Assembly: GCA_019058365.1 (NCBI GenBank)
Contig: JAHPZE010000033.1
Coordinates: 1-42,687, forward strand
DNA: 42,687 nt
Reading direction: 5' to 3'
From: Promethearchaeota archaeon
GTDB lineage: Archaea; Asgardarchaeota; Lokiarchaeia; Sigyniarchaeales; SOKP01
Every line of letters begins with the position of its first letter. Position 1 is the first letter of the stretch. Shown one piece after another: positions 9,499 to 17,968 of the stretch. The position numbers were made by a program, and so were the translations under genes. Below the pieces are notes generated by a model that was not told the origin of the DNA, did no database searches, and saw only the letters and a list, made by a program, of their open reading frames with translations.

Positions 9499-11133
9499 AT
9501 GTCTGTCCACGGAAATCAATATTTGTTACCATTTTTTATCAGAAAAGATTCTCGTCCCCTTTCAATTCAAGGAAATGACGAATTAGCTCTCGCATTTTAT
9601 TTATTATCAAAAGATTTAAGAAAAAATGAAAAGACTATTTCCCTTTCTAAACTTCTTTGGCCTATATTAAGCATTCAAGGAGTAATTAGCACTCACATAA
9701 TGCTAGATGGATTGAATTTGTTTAATGAAAGCGGACGGTTTTCTAATCCCCCTCGACAACCTTTAATAGGCCATATCCTAAGAAATATTGAAAATCGAAC
9801 TAAAGTTGAACAATTAAACATATTAATAGATATCTTATCATATAAAGATAAAGAAGCTGAAGAGATTGGGGAAGGGGAAGAGTCAGAATTTCACACTCTT
9901 AAAATTAATGGTTTAATTAATCCAGAATTTCTCCAATCGCTAATTAAAATTATCCCATTTACTGATTATAAACCTATTGCCGATTATACAGTATTAGATA
10001 CCAGTATTTCTACTGAAAATGCGTTGAATATTTCAGAAGAATATCGGCAGATTATCAATACAATGAAAGGAAATGCTCTAAGATGGAAAACTCAGATTGA
10101 ATTAATTGAGAAGGAAGTAAGTAAATGGGTTATAGAGATAACTGTTCAATTAAAAGATATAAATTCACGCTATTCTAGCCAAATAACTAAAACTTCTTCA
10201 TCAATTGATACATCTCAAGTAGATGAACAAACAAAACTAGAACAAGATAAAATTGATCAATGGAACGTTAATGAGAAGAAAAAGATAATTGAAAACATGT
10301 TTACTTTGTTTAAAACATCTGAAAGATACCTCGAAGAAATTATAAAGAAAAATAAATTCTTTACTGGTGGGGATTCTTTAAAAGCTAGAGTTTTTGAAGA
10401 TATCTTACCTCATTTTGAAACTCAGTTTGCTTATTTAAAAGAGGAGGGTAAAAAGTTTTTAGAATCTCTTGATGAACTTATTCAAAAGTTTAATGAGTTA
10501 AAAGAACGAGCTTCTCAGATTGATAATGAAGCAAATCAAAAATTAACAGAATTTAAGGATTCTTTAGATGGAAAACTAAAAGATAGAAATAAACGTTTAA
10601 CTGAGTTTGAGAGTGAAAAACAAGTAAAAATCTCTGAGTTAGAGAATTCCAAAACTCAAATAGAAGATTTATTCGCAAAAATAAAAAATATTATACAAAT
10701 AAAACATAACAGTTGCTTGCAAGAAGCTCAAGCATTAACAGAATGGTCTCTTAATGATAACCAATCAGATTTATTTTCGAGACCGATACAATGGATTTAT
10801 ATGCCAATATATGCGATGTTTATTGAAGATAAAGATAATATGGAAGAGTATATGAATATTCTTTTCCCAGGATATATCACTGATGACCCAAATGCTATAT
10901 ATGAACATGTTTCTGATGCTTTCATTAGTTTAAAATCCCTAATAAGTGAGAGAATTGAGAATGATATGGCTACTAGATCAAATTTTGAATTTTCATCCGA
11001 ACGGAAAAATTTGATAAAAGATCCGAATCTTAAAAAGAGACTCCAGTTAGGTATTTCAAAATTAAGAGAAAAAATGCTTCTTAATGAAACAATGGAAAGA
11101 ATAATTCGAGATAATTCAAATATTTTAGCATAA
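9499..11133 (+). CDS. Coiled-coil protein, unknown function
   Basis: A soluble 544-residue protein with no recognised family. Residues 1-160 are globular (they contain ISIQGNDELALAFYLLSKDLR-type text). About 180-400 is mostly long, charged helix with heptad-like spacing, especially 305-395 (KFNELKERASQIDNEANQK and following), predicted as coiled coil. The C-terminal 140 residues are a second helical globular part with aromatic content (WIYMPIYAMF). No signal peptide, membrane segment or nucleotide-binding motif is visible. It ends 23 bases before the GNAT gene on the same strand, so the two are probably one transcription unit. A scaffold or structural role is conceivable but not shown. Confidence 0.65.
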   Translation: MSVHGNQYLLPFFIRKDSRPLSIQGNDELALAFYLLSKDLRKNEKTISLSKLLWPILSIQGVISTHIMLDGLNLFNESGRFSNPPRQPLIGHILRNIENRTKVEQLNILIDILSYKDKEAEEIGEGEESEFHTLKINGLINPEFLQSLIKIIPFTDYKPIADYTVLDTSISTENALNISEEYRQIINTMKGNALRWKTQIELIEKEVSKWVIEITVQLKDINSRYSSQITKTSSSIDTSQVDEQTKLEQDKIDQWNVNEKKKIIENMFTLFKTSERYLEEIIKKNKFFTGGDSLKARVFEDILPHFETQFAYLKEEGKKFLESLDELIQKFNELKERASQIDNEANQKLTEFKDSLDGKLKDRNKRLTEFESEKQVKISELENSKTQIEDLFAKIKNIIQIKHNSCLQEAQALTEWSLNDNQSDLFSRPIQWIYMPIYAMFIEDKDNMEEYMNILFPGYITDDPNAIYEHVSDAFISLKSLISERIENDMATRSNFEFSSERKNLIKDPNLKKRLQLGISKLREKMLLNETMERIIRDNSNILA

Positions 11134-11156
11134 TTTTATAATTATTTCCTTTAATC

Positions 11157-11840
11157 ATGTCAGAATCACATTTAGAACGGAAAAAAAAATTGGATCTTAA
11201 AAAGAAAAAAATCCGAGCTTTTTTCTTATCTGTTGAAACAAAAAAGAAGAAAAAGTTGGAAGTTGACAAAGCTACAGAAGAACTCTATCAAGATGGCATG
11301 GTTTATATCCAAATGAGGCTTCCTGTAGAGAAGATTACTAAAGAATTTGAGAGTAAATTAAAAGATAAAATAGAACATAATATTATTAAAGCGAAAATCA
11401 GAGAGGCAACCGAAAGTGATTTAGAAACTTTAAAGAACATTTATAATCGTGCCTGGCTACTTTCTAATACTCCCTACAGGCCAATAACTAAAACTGATTT
11501 GAAAAAACTCCTTGATTATCCTGACACTGTTTTTCTTATTGCAAAAGTGTATGGCATTGATGCGGCATTTGTACTTTTAGATTTTGAAGGGGAAAATAAA
11601 GAGATTGCTGTAATTGCCGCTTTAGCAGTTATCCCCCGCTTCCAAAGAAAAGGGGTTGGCACCATTATAGGAATGTCGGCATGGAATTTTTTAAAGCAGA
11701 ATTATAGTAATGTTAAAGAAGTAAGAGCAGAGGTATATAAAGACAACGTTGTTTCATATTCTTTTATTAAAGGAATTGGATTTGAAGAATTTGATAGGAA
11801 AGTTTATAAGAAAGAAGATTTCGAGATTACAAGTGATTAG
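11157..11840 (+). CDS. GNAT-family N-acetyltransferase with basic N-terminal extension
   Basis: Predicted acetyl-CoA-dependent acetyltransferase of 227 residues. The GNAT domain spans about 80-215. It opens with the usual IREATESDLETLKNIYNRAW helix, and motif A carries the acetyl-CoA pyrophosphate loop R161-F-Q-R-K-G-V-G168. It is followed by the EVYKDNVVSYSFIKGIGFEE segment that closes GNAT domains. The first 40 residues are unusual: about half are Lys or Arg, in runs, as in nucleic-acid-binding or ribosome-associated tails. Residues 45-78 form an additional small region. The acceptor substrate is unknown. The coiled-coil gene just upstream (23-base gap) is a candidate partner or target by context only. 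Confidence 0.8.
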   Translation: MSESHLERKKKLDLKKKKIRAFFLSVETKKKKKLEVDKATEELYQDGMVYIQMRLPVEKITKEFESKLKDKIEHNIIKAKIREATESDLETLKNIYNRAWLLSNTPYRPITKTDLKKLLDYPDTVFLIAKVYGIDAAFVLLDFEGENKEIAVIAALAVIPRFQRKGVGTIIGMSAWNFLKQNYSNVKEVRAEVYKDNVVSYSFIKGIGFEEFDRKVYKKEDFEITSD

Positions 11841-11889
11841 CAATCTCTATTAAAAGAAATAAATTGCATTTTCTCATATAATTTTTATC

Positions 11890-13311
11890 TTAAAATTTTA
11901 ATGATTTTATTTTTTCATTTAATAATTCAGTACTATATTCATCTTTGATTTTCTGATAATACGTCCGAGCCTTTTCGAAATATAAGATGGCATTTTCAAT
12001 CATCCTCTTATTAAGATAAATATCACCCAATTTATGAAGAATTAAAGCACTTTCTTTGATATATGCCAAATCTTCATAAATATCCAATGCTTCTTCGAAG
12101 AGGTTTATTGCTTTTATCTTGTCTTCTTCAAACTCTAAATATATATTTCCTATTTTGACTTTAAGCTCAGCATTTTTGATGTTATCACCAAATTTAAAAA
12201 AGATTTCACACGCTAATTCATAATATTCAATTGCCCTTTCAATATCTCCCTTGGATATATATAACTTTGCTAAGTTTTCTAAGATCTCACCTTCTTTAAT
12301 ATTATCACTTATCTCAAAAATACGAACAGCTTCTAAGCTTTGTATAAATAAATTTTCTGCTTTAGTACTATTATCCTTTAATATGTGTATTTTTCCAAGA
12401 TATAAATAACATTCCCATTCTAATTTTGCTTTAATATAAACCGAAACATGATCTCCTAATTTTTTAATTAACTCTAAGGCTTCATTGAGGTGTTGAGACG
12501 ATTCATCATAGTCTTCTCCTATAAGATAATACAACTTTCCATATTTTATTTCTGTTTGAATTATCCCATAAATATCCTCATCTTCTTTGAAGAATTTTGA
12601 ATTTTTTTCTAAGATTTTTTTAATTCGGTCATAATCATGTAGTAAATAAAGAACTTCCACCAAATTACTAGAAGATTTTATCTCATCAAATATTAAATTT
12701 TCTTGTTGAGACAGTTGAAATGCCTCTTGATAATAATTATATGATTGTTCTAAATCTTTAATTATAAAATACACATTTCCAAGATTGTTTAATATTTTTA
12801 TGATTTTACTTTTATCGTTTAGATCTTTAAGAATTTCTAGAGATCTATTGAAATTATAAATAGTTTGGTCAAAAAATCCATTATCTTCTTGAATTATTCC
12901 GATCTCATTATAGCAAGTAGCGATGTTAAGTAAATCGTTTTCCACTTTAAAATTTTTTAGAGCTAATTCAATGTTTTTTAATGCTTCCGATAAATCTCTT
13001 TTTTTATAATATAAACTTGATTTCTCTAATAATAATGTTCCAGGTATTGGTTCTCCTCGAACTTCTTTACTCTCTAAATTATCATCAATTTTTTTAATTT
13101 TTTGATCGATTTCTTCATTTTTTATAACAAGGTCATCAAATGGATCTTTTTCTTCTTCCAATTCTAAATGATAAATCTCTGGCTTATCATAAGGAAATTT
13201 CACGTTTCTATCCAAAACATCTTCTAGATTTGCAATTAAAGGTTTATTACAATTTCTACAATAAGACCAATGTTCTTCAATTGGAAATCCACAATAAGGG
13301 CATGTTTTCAT
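11890..13311 (-). CDS. Zinc-ribbon TPR protein
   Basis: A 473-residue protein with an N-terminal zinc ribbon (Cys4/Cys7 and Cys18/Cys21, CPYCGF and CRNCNK) and a long array of tetratricopeptide repeats from about 95 to the end, recognisable from repeated A-x-x-Y/N-x-x-A/G-x-x-Y/L-x-x-A patterns such as AIEYYELACEIFFKFGD and AINLFEEALDIYEDLAY. TPR arrays are protein-binding scaffolds; no enzymatic motif is seen. Residues 25-90 are an acidic linker. Soluble and cytosolic by prediction. A second TPR protein lies 1.2 kb further on the same strand, after the HAD gene and the small plus-strand zinc-ribbon gene. The binding partner is unknown. Confidence 0.8.
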   Translation of the reverse strand: MKTCPYCGFPIEEHWSYCRNCNKPLIANLEDVLDRNVKFPYDKPEIYHLELEEEKDPFDDLVIKNEEIDQKIKKIDDNLESKEVRGEPIPGTLLLEKSSLYYKKRDLSEALKNIELALKNFKVENDLLNIATCYNEIGIIQEDNGFFDQTIYNFNRSLEILKDLNDKSKIIKILNNLGNVYFIIKDLEQSYNYYQEAFQLSQQENLIFDEIKSSSNLVEVLYLLHDYDRIKKILEKNSKFFKEDEDIYGIIQTEIKYGKLYYLIGEDYDESSQHLNEALELIKKLGDHVSVYIKAKLEWECYLYLGKIHILKDNSTKAENLFIQSLEAVRIFEISDNIKEGEILENLAKLYISKGDIERAIEYYELACEIFFKFGDNIKNAELKVKIGNIYLEFEEDKIKAINLFEEALDIYEDLAYIKESALILHKLGDIYLNKRMIENAILYFEKARTYYQKIKDEYSTELLNEKIKSLKF

Positions 13312-13426
13312 ACGTATAAAAAATTAAAAATATTTAAAATTAAAAAGAAAATAACTTTATTTATAATTATTTAATATTATTTCTGAAAGTAGAGATTTGA
13401 AATTCTAAGAGTTCTATATAAAAAAC

Positions 13427-14137
13427 TCAAATGATACTATGAATAATAGGTATTACTTCAGAGATCTCTCGAATCTCATAATCTGGTTTGATTTTCTTTG
13501 ATTTTTTAGAGAATAAATCATTAAACCAAATGGTATGCATATTACATTCCTTAGCTCCTTTAACATCTGTTTCCAAAATATCTCCAATATGAACGGCGTT
13601 TCTTGGATCACAACCGAGCTTTTTTAAAGCTGTATTGAATAATATTGGATGTGGTTTATAATATCCAATCTCATCAGAGAAAATCTTCACTTGAAAATAT
13701 TGGAGAATATTATATTCTTGAAGTACTTTAATTATAATTCGTCCTGGTGTTATCCCCGTATTGGAAATGAGACCTATTTTATAATCTAAGGATAATGTTT
13801 CTAGTGTTTGTTTGGTTCCTTTTTTCAAAGAGGGAGGATCAATCAACATTACTTCTTCAAATTCCTTCTTAATTAGAGCTTTATCTTTTTTAGATAAGTC
13901 GATTTTAAGAATTTTGAGCACCTTAAATATTCGATCTTCTGTATATATATGATAATTCTCTTTAAAATCACGTTTATTTAAATGAAGGCCAAATTTAAAA
14001 GCATTTTCTACATCAATTTCAGACTGAGAAATACCTCTTTCATTTAAAAATTGAGTAAACCAATGTAATCGCATCTCTGTATAAACCCTATTATTAAATA
14101 TTGTGTTCCATAAATCAAATGTAATAGCTTGAATCAT
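13427..14137 (-). CDS. HAD-superfamily hydrolase
   Basis: A 236-residue haloacid-dehalogenase-fold enzyme. Motif I is FDLWNTIF with nucleophile Asp8. Motif II is LISNTG (Ser125), motif III Lys161 in YYKPHPILF, and motif IV HIGDILETD (Asp186/Asp191). Residues about 16-95 form the helical cap. The position two after the nucleophile is Trp10 instead of the Asp acid/base of typical HAD phosphatases, as in dehalogenase-like members with a bulky aromatic there. A simple phosphatase activity is therefore not assured. The substrate cannot be inferred; no metabolic neighbour clearly belongs with it. Confidence 0.85.
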   Translation of the reverse strand: MIQAITFDLWNTIFNNRVYTEMRLHWFTQFLNERGISQSEIDVENAFKFGLHLNKRDFKENYHIYTEDRIFKVLKILKIDLSKKDKALIKKEFEEVMLIDPPSLKKGTKQTLETLSLDYKIGLISNTGITPGRIIIKVLQEYNILQYFQVKIFSDEIGYYKPHPILFNTALKKLGCDPRNAVHIGDILETDVKGAKECNMHTIWFNDLFSKKSKKIKPDYEIREISEVIPIIHSII

Positions 14138-14323
14138 AATTAAGTTTTAAAGTGATTAAGTATGAGTAATTGAACCATCCTATTTTTTTAATGTTTACTT
14201 CTTGCTTCAATAAATATAATATGTCAAAATAATTCGGAATTTTCTAAATTTAAATATAAGTAATAAAAAGGATCATTTTTTTCTATCTTAAAAAAACATA
14301 GAATTTAAAAAAAGTGAGGGATA

Positions 14324-14485
14324 TTGGACGCAAAATTATTTAAAAAAACTTTTCCTTACATTTGTGATGAATGTAAGCAATTCGCTCATACATTACATGA
14401 TTTTTGTGATAAGTGTGGTGCGGATTCTTTAAGAAAAGCTCTTAATGATGATTATAAAAATCATAATAATTCAAAGAAGAAGTAA
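14324..14485 (+). CDS. Small zinc-ribbon protein (53 residues)
   Basis: A short gene on the opposite strand to its neighbours. Translation from the TTG at 14324 gives MDAKLFKKTFPYICDECKQF and so on, with two Cys pairs, Cys14/Cys17 (CDEC) and Cys28/Cys31 (CDKC), separated by ten residues, and a Lys/Asn-rich tail ending KKK. An in-frame stop lies three codons before TTG, so no longer version exists. GAGGG just upstream (14316-14320) is a ribosome-binding site, though close to the start. The Cys spacing fits a small zinc finger as found in archaeal nucleic-acid or ribosome-associated proteins. The function is unknown. The intact Cys pairs, frame and SD argue that it is real. Confidence 0.6.
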   Translation: MDAKLFKKTFPYICDECKQFAHTLHDFCDKCGADSLRKALNDDYKNHNNSKKK

Positions 14486-14536
14486 CAGGTTTGGCTAAAT
14501 AAGTAAATTTTAATTCTCCTAAGTGACATTTCATTT

Positions 14537-15448
14537 TTACTTTTTCTCAAATTTAGTTAATTCTTCAAGAATGTTTTTATCCTGCAATCCCAGTGATTTT
14601 AAAAGAATTTTAAGTTGAATGATGGCATTTTCAGCCCTTATCTCTTTAGCAATATGTAATGCGCGAATAAATTGATTCTTTGCTTCTTTAATTCTTCCCA
14701 AATAGAAAAGTGCTTCACCAATATATCCAAGACCTTTAATGATTAATTCCGCATAATTTGCAGCAATTGCTAAATTAGTCCCTTTCTTGAAATATCTTAC
14801 TACTTCTTCTAAATTATGTTCTTTCTTTTGGAGTATTCCCAAATTGAAATATGTAGTGATTAATCCTTTATTATCTTTAATTTCTTTAAATGCTTTTAAA
14901 GTTTTTTTATATAATTCAAAAACCACATCCCATTTTTCATTTGTTTCATGGATGTAAATTAGATTTCCTAAACAATCTAATAAATTATAAATATCATTAT
15001 TCTCTGAACAGATCGCACTACAATCTAAAAAAATATCACAAGCTTCATCATATTGATTTAATTTTAAAAAGCTATTCCCAATTCCTTTTAAACAAGTGAT
15101 TTGTTCATGAGGTTGTTTTAATTCCTCATAAATATTATATGCTTTTTCGTAAGATTTGATAGAATTATTATAGTCACCTTCTTTATAATGTAAAGTGCCT
15201 AACACACCATAAACTGCTGCTTGGCCTAATCGATCTTTTTGTTTTTTAAAGTGTTTTAAACAAATTATGTAATTTTTCTCTGAGTCTCTAAATTTCTCCA
15301 ATTGTAATTGAATTAAAGCAATATCACTTAATTCTTTAATATAGTTTGAATTTTTGCCAATTTCTTCTAACTCTTTTAAATTTTCCAACTTTTTAGTTAA
15401 TAAATGTTGTAATTCCTCTTTTTTTAACTCAGTTTCATTCTCTGTCAT
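14537..15448 (-). CDS. TPR-repeat protein
   Basis: A 303-residue helical repeat protein. Residues about 38-275 hold six or so TPR units, for example AAVYGVLGTLHYKEGDYNNS, AYNIYEELKQPHEQITCLKG and AKNQFIRALHIAKEI. No zinc ribbon, signal or transmembrane part is present. It probably acts as a protein-interaction scaffold. It starts with ATG shortly after a Lys/Glu-rich leader (TENETELKKEELQ). It resembles the repeat part of the other TPR protein at 11.9-13.3 kb and may be its paralogue, but no specific role can be given. Confidence 0.8.
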   Translation of the reverse strand: MTENETELKKEELQHLLTKKLENLKELEEIGKNSNYIKELSDIALIQLQLEKFRDSEKNYIICLKHFKKQKDRLGQAAVYGVLGTLHYKEGDYNNSIKSYEKAYNIYEELKQPHEQITCLKGIGNSFLKLNQYDEACDIFLDCSAICSENNDIYNLLDCLGNLIYIHETNEKWDVVFELYKKTLKAFKEIKDNKGLITTYFNLGILQKKEHNLEEVVRYFKKGTNLAIAANYAELIIKGLGYIGEALFYLGRIKEAKNQFIRALHIAKEIRAENAIIQLKILLKSLGLQDKNILEELTKFEKK

Positions 15449-15487
15449 AAAATTAATTTAAAAATTGTATTTCCTTTATTTAATTCC

Positions 15488-15922
15488 TTATAATATATCC
15501 TCTAAAATCTTAGCCGAATCCTTTACATACTCAAGACATTTCTTTTCAAAAAAATCATTTTGATCATAATATTCCCTTCCTTCAAGAGTACTAATATCAC
15601 ATCCTAGCAGTTCCTTACAGTTTATAGAGCCATGAATTTTTTGAAATCGATTTGTAAATTCTCTTACAACCTCGTATGTTTTATCTCTTGCTTCTTTATC
15701 TCCAGTTTTACCCATACCATATCTTAAACCAATAACCATAAAAGCCCCCGACACAGTACCACATGTATTCTGCATACGACCCATTCCACCCCCAAATCCT
15801 GTAGCCAATTTTAAAGCTGTATCTTCCTCAAGTCCATATCGAGTAGCAAATGAGCTTAATACTGACTGAGCACAATTAAAATCTCCTCTAAAAGAAGAAA
15901 TAGCTTTTTCGATTCCTGACAT
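15488..15922 (-). CDS. C_GCAxxG_C_C family protein
   Basis: A 144-residue member of the putative redox-active C_GCAxxG_C_C family. Visible landmarks are NCAQSV with Cys17, the Gly-rich ATGFGGGMGRMQNTCGTVSGA with Cys54, and a C-terminal cluster Cys102, Cys108 and Cys129. Members are thought to be redox or metal-binding proteins because of these cysteines, but no reaction is established as far as I know. It has a clear ATG start and is divergent from the radical SAM gene 121 bases away. The N-terminal cysteine motif, glycine-rich loop and length are all as usual for the family. Confidence 0.85.
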   Translation of the reverse strand: MSGIEKAISSFRGDFNCAQSVLSSFATRYGLEEDTALKLATGFGGGMGRMQNTCGTVSGAFMVIGLRYGMGKTGDKEARDKTYEVVREFTNRFQKIHGSINCKELLGCDISTLEGREYYDQNDFFEKKCLEYVKDSAKILEDIL

Positions 15923-15991
15923 ATTGAATATATCCTATTTTTTATAAGTAATACAAATTAAAGGTATAAGAAATATAAAATTACATGTCTA

Positions 15992-15999
15992 TTATATAT
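15992..15999 (+). promoter_or_regulatory. Candidate TATA box for the radical SAM gene
   Basis: TTATATAT lies 45 bases before the ATG at 16044, with GAGGT as ribosome site in between. Spacing suits an archaeal promoter with a leader of about 20 bases. Motif and distance are the only support. Confidence 0.35.
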
Positions 16000-16043
16000 C
16001 TAGTGATACAATAAGCAAATAATTTCTGAATAGAGGTAGCATT

Positions 16044-17156
16044 ATGAAATTGAAAGCAAAATTATATGATAAACTAGATGATAAAAAAGTAAAATGTCAT
16101 GTATGTGCTAACGAATGTACAATACTTACTGATAAGGTTGGGATATGTAGAACAAGAAAAAATTTTGATGGAGATTTATACACACTAATTTATGGCTCAA
16201 TGATATCATCTGGTAGTTTAGATCCCATTGAGAAGAAGCCACTGTATAATTTCTGGCCTGGTGCTACAGCATATTCAATTGCATCTATTGGATGTTCTTT
16301 TAAGTGCCAGAATTGTCAAAACTGGTCGATCAGCCAAGCAAATCCAACGGATAATGGAAAAGATGGATTTTATGATCTTCAAGGTTATGAAGGTCGTGGA
16401 ATGTCTCTAGTCGAAATGACACCCGAGCAATTAGAAAGAAAAGTTGTTAAGAGTGGAGCAAAAACTTTAGCTTATACTTATAACGAGCCATTAATATGGC
16501 ATGAATGGATAATAGATACAGTCCCTCTTCTAAAAAAACACGGTATTAAAACAATTTTAGTAACAAATGGTTATTCTACACCCGAAGCAACAAAAGAGTT
16601 AATTGACGTAGGAATTGATGCTGCAAATATCGATATTAAAGCAATGTCGGATGATTTCTATAAAAAAATATGTGGTGTCAAATCAGTTAAACCTGTTTTG
16701 GATACATCTAATCGTTTTAAATCCAACGGAGTTCATGTAGAAATTACTAATTTAATAATACCCGATTTAAACGACAATAAAGAAGATATTCAAAAACTAT
16801 GTACGTGGATAGTGAATAATTTAGGAAAAAATACTCCTATTCACTTTTCTGCATATCACCCTGATTTCAAAATGCCCTCAATGAAACGTACGCCTTATGA
16901 AACATTAAATATGGCTTATAATATTGCTAAGGAAACAGGGGTATATTTCCCATACATAGGAAATATAAACCATGAGGAGGGAAGTAAGACGTATTGTCCA
17001 AATTGTAATCATTTGCTAATAGATCGAAGAGGGTATAACTTTAAAAATATCAATGTCACTGAAGATAATAAATGCCCAAATTGCTCATATGACTTGAATA
17101 ATGATATCATTGGAGAAATAAATAAAAATCCTTCACATAGATTTTCTTTCTTTTAA
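16044..17156 (+). CDS. amrS: AmmeMemoRadiSam-system radical SAM enzyme
   Basis: A 370-residue radical SAM protein of the pyruvate-formate-lyase-activase-like group, specifically the AmrS type. The N-terminus has a cysteine set (Cys18, 21, 25, 35: CHVCANEC...GIC) followed by SSGSLDPIEKKPLYNFWPG. The SAM cluster is C84-x3-C88-x2-C91. Barrel segments include TYNEPLIWHEW and LVTNGYSTPEA. A second zinc ribbon (Cys318/321 and 344/347) is at the C-terminus. A GAGGT ribosome site precedes the ATG. AmrS is normally associated with AmrA and the Memo-like AmrB, neither of which is in the window, so here it is an orphan. The biochemical reaction is not known to me. An alternative label is glycyl-radical-enzyme activase homologue, but no glycyl radical enzyme is adjacent. 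Confidence 0.85.
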   Translation: MKLKAKLYDKLDDKKVKCHVCANECTILTDKVGICRTRKNFDGDLYTLIYGSMISSGSLDPIEKKPLYNFWPGATAYSIASIGCSFKCQNCQNWSISQANPTDNGKDGFYDLQGYEGRGMSLVEMTPEQLERKVVKSGAKTLAYTYNEPLIWHEWIIDTVPLLKKHGIKTILVTNGYSTPEATKELIDVGIDAANIDIKAMSDDFYKKICGVKSVKPVLDTSNRFKSNGVHVEITNLIIPDLNDNKEDIQKLCTWIVNNLGKNTPIHFSAYHPDFKMPSMKRTPYETLNMAYNIAKETGVYFPYIGNINHEEGSKTYCPNCNHLLIDRRGYNFKNINVTEDNKCPNCSYDLNNDIIGEINKNPSHRFSFF

Positions 17157-17187
17157 GTTTAATAAAAGATAAAAAAAATTATGAGAA

Positions 17188-17859
17188 TTAAAAATAACCA
17201 GAAATGCTTACACCAACCACTAGTAACAAAAATCCTTGAATGAAGCAGAAGATTGCGAAGATAACTGCTAATGGTGGCCATGAGATTACTTTTGAGACCG
17301 CCATAAACGCAGACATATAGAATTTTGCGGTGAGCGCAACTATTGCAAATATTATTAGAAATATAATTGCTAAAACTATCTTTGGATTAACAAATACCGC
17401 AATAACATCTACTATTTGTTGGGGGATTGCTAAAGCTATAATAATTACTACTAAAGTAGCAGCTAATACTCCAATTAAACTTGAAAGTGGCATATCGTTT
17501 GCTGGTTTTACAAATGTTAGAACTCCAAAAATAATCAAGAGTATTGAAGTAAACAAATTTCGACTATTCTCAGAAGTAGTAGCATAAGCTACACTAGGTG
17601 GAATATCAAACATCAAACCTGCAACCCCAGAAATTAAAGCTAATATACCTATAATGAATCCTATATAAGTTAGACCTTTTAAGAACTTAGTAACGTTGAA
17701 ATCCCAATCTTCCACCTTCCTTTTCTTGAAGGATTTCCTCCTACTAGTCTCGTAAGCGGCATAAACAAGCCAAATAATTCCTAAAAGGAGCATTAACCAA
17801 CCGCCAAGTTTTCCTAGTGGTTTTAAAATATTTTCTGTAAAATCAAATTGAAAAATCAA
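17188..17859 (-). CDS. Polytopic membrane protein, unknown function
   Basis: A 223-residue membrane protein with six or seven hydrophobic segments at about 16-34, 50-78, 95-112, 122-146, 150-180 and 185-222. A short basic loop (SRRKSFKKRKVEDW, about 38-51) after helix one indicates the cytosolic side. The start is probably TTG at 17859, preceded by GAGTG at usual distance; no in-frame ATG occurs near the N-terminus. No transporter signature or catalytic residue was recognised. It is convergent with the radical SAM gene and upstream of nothing obvious. Confidence 0.65.
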   Translation of the reverse strand: MIFQFDFTENILKPLGKLGGWLMLLLGIIWLVYAAYETSRRKSFKKRKVEDWDFNVTKFLKGLTYIGFIIGILALISGVAGLMFDIPPSVAYATTSENSRNLFTSILLIIFGVLTFVKPANDMPLSSLIGVLAATLVVIIIALAIPQQIVDVIAVFVNPKIVLAIIFLIIFAIVALTAKFYMSAFMAVSKVISWPPLAVIFAIFCFIQGFLLLVVGVSISGYF

Positions 17860-17968
17860 TTATTTTCACTCTTAAATGTAAATTTAGATTTGTTATTATA
17901 TTGTATATACAAACTTAAAAATATATTTCAAAGGGAGTCCAATAATTCAAAATTAGTATTTATAAGGA

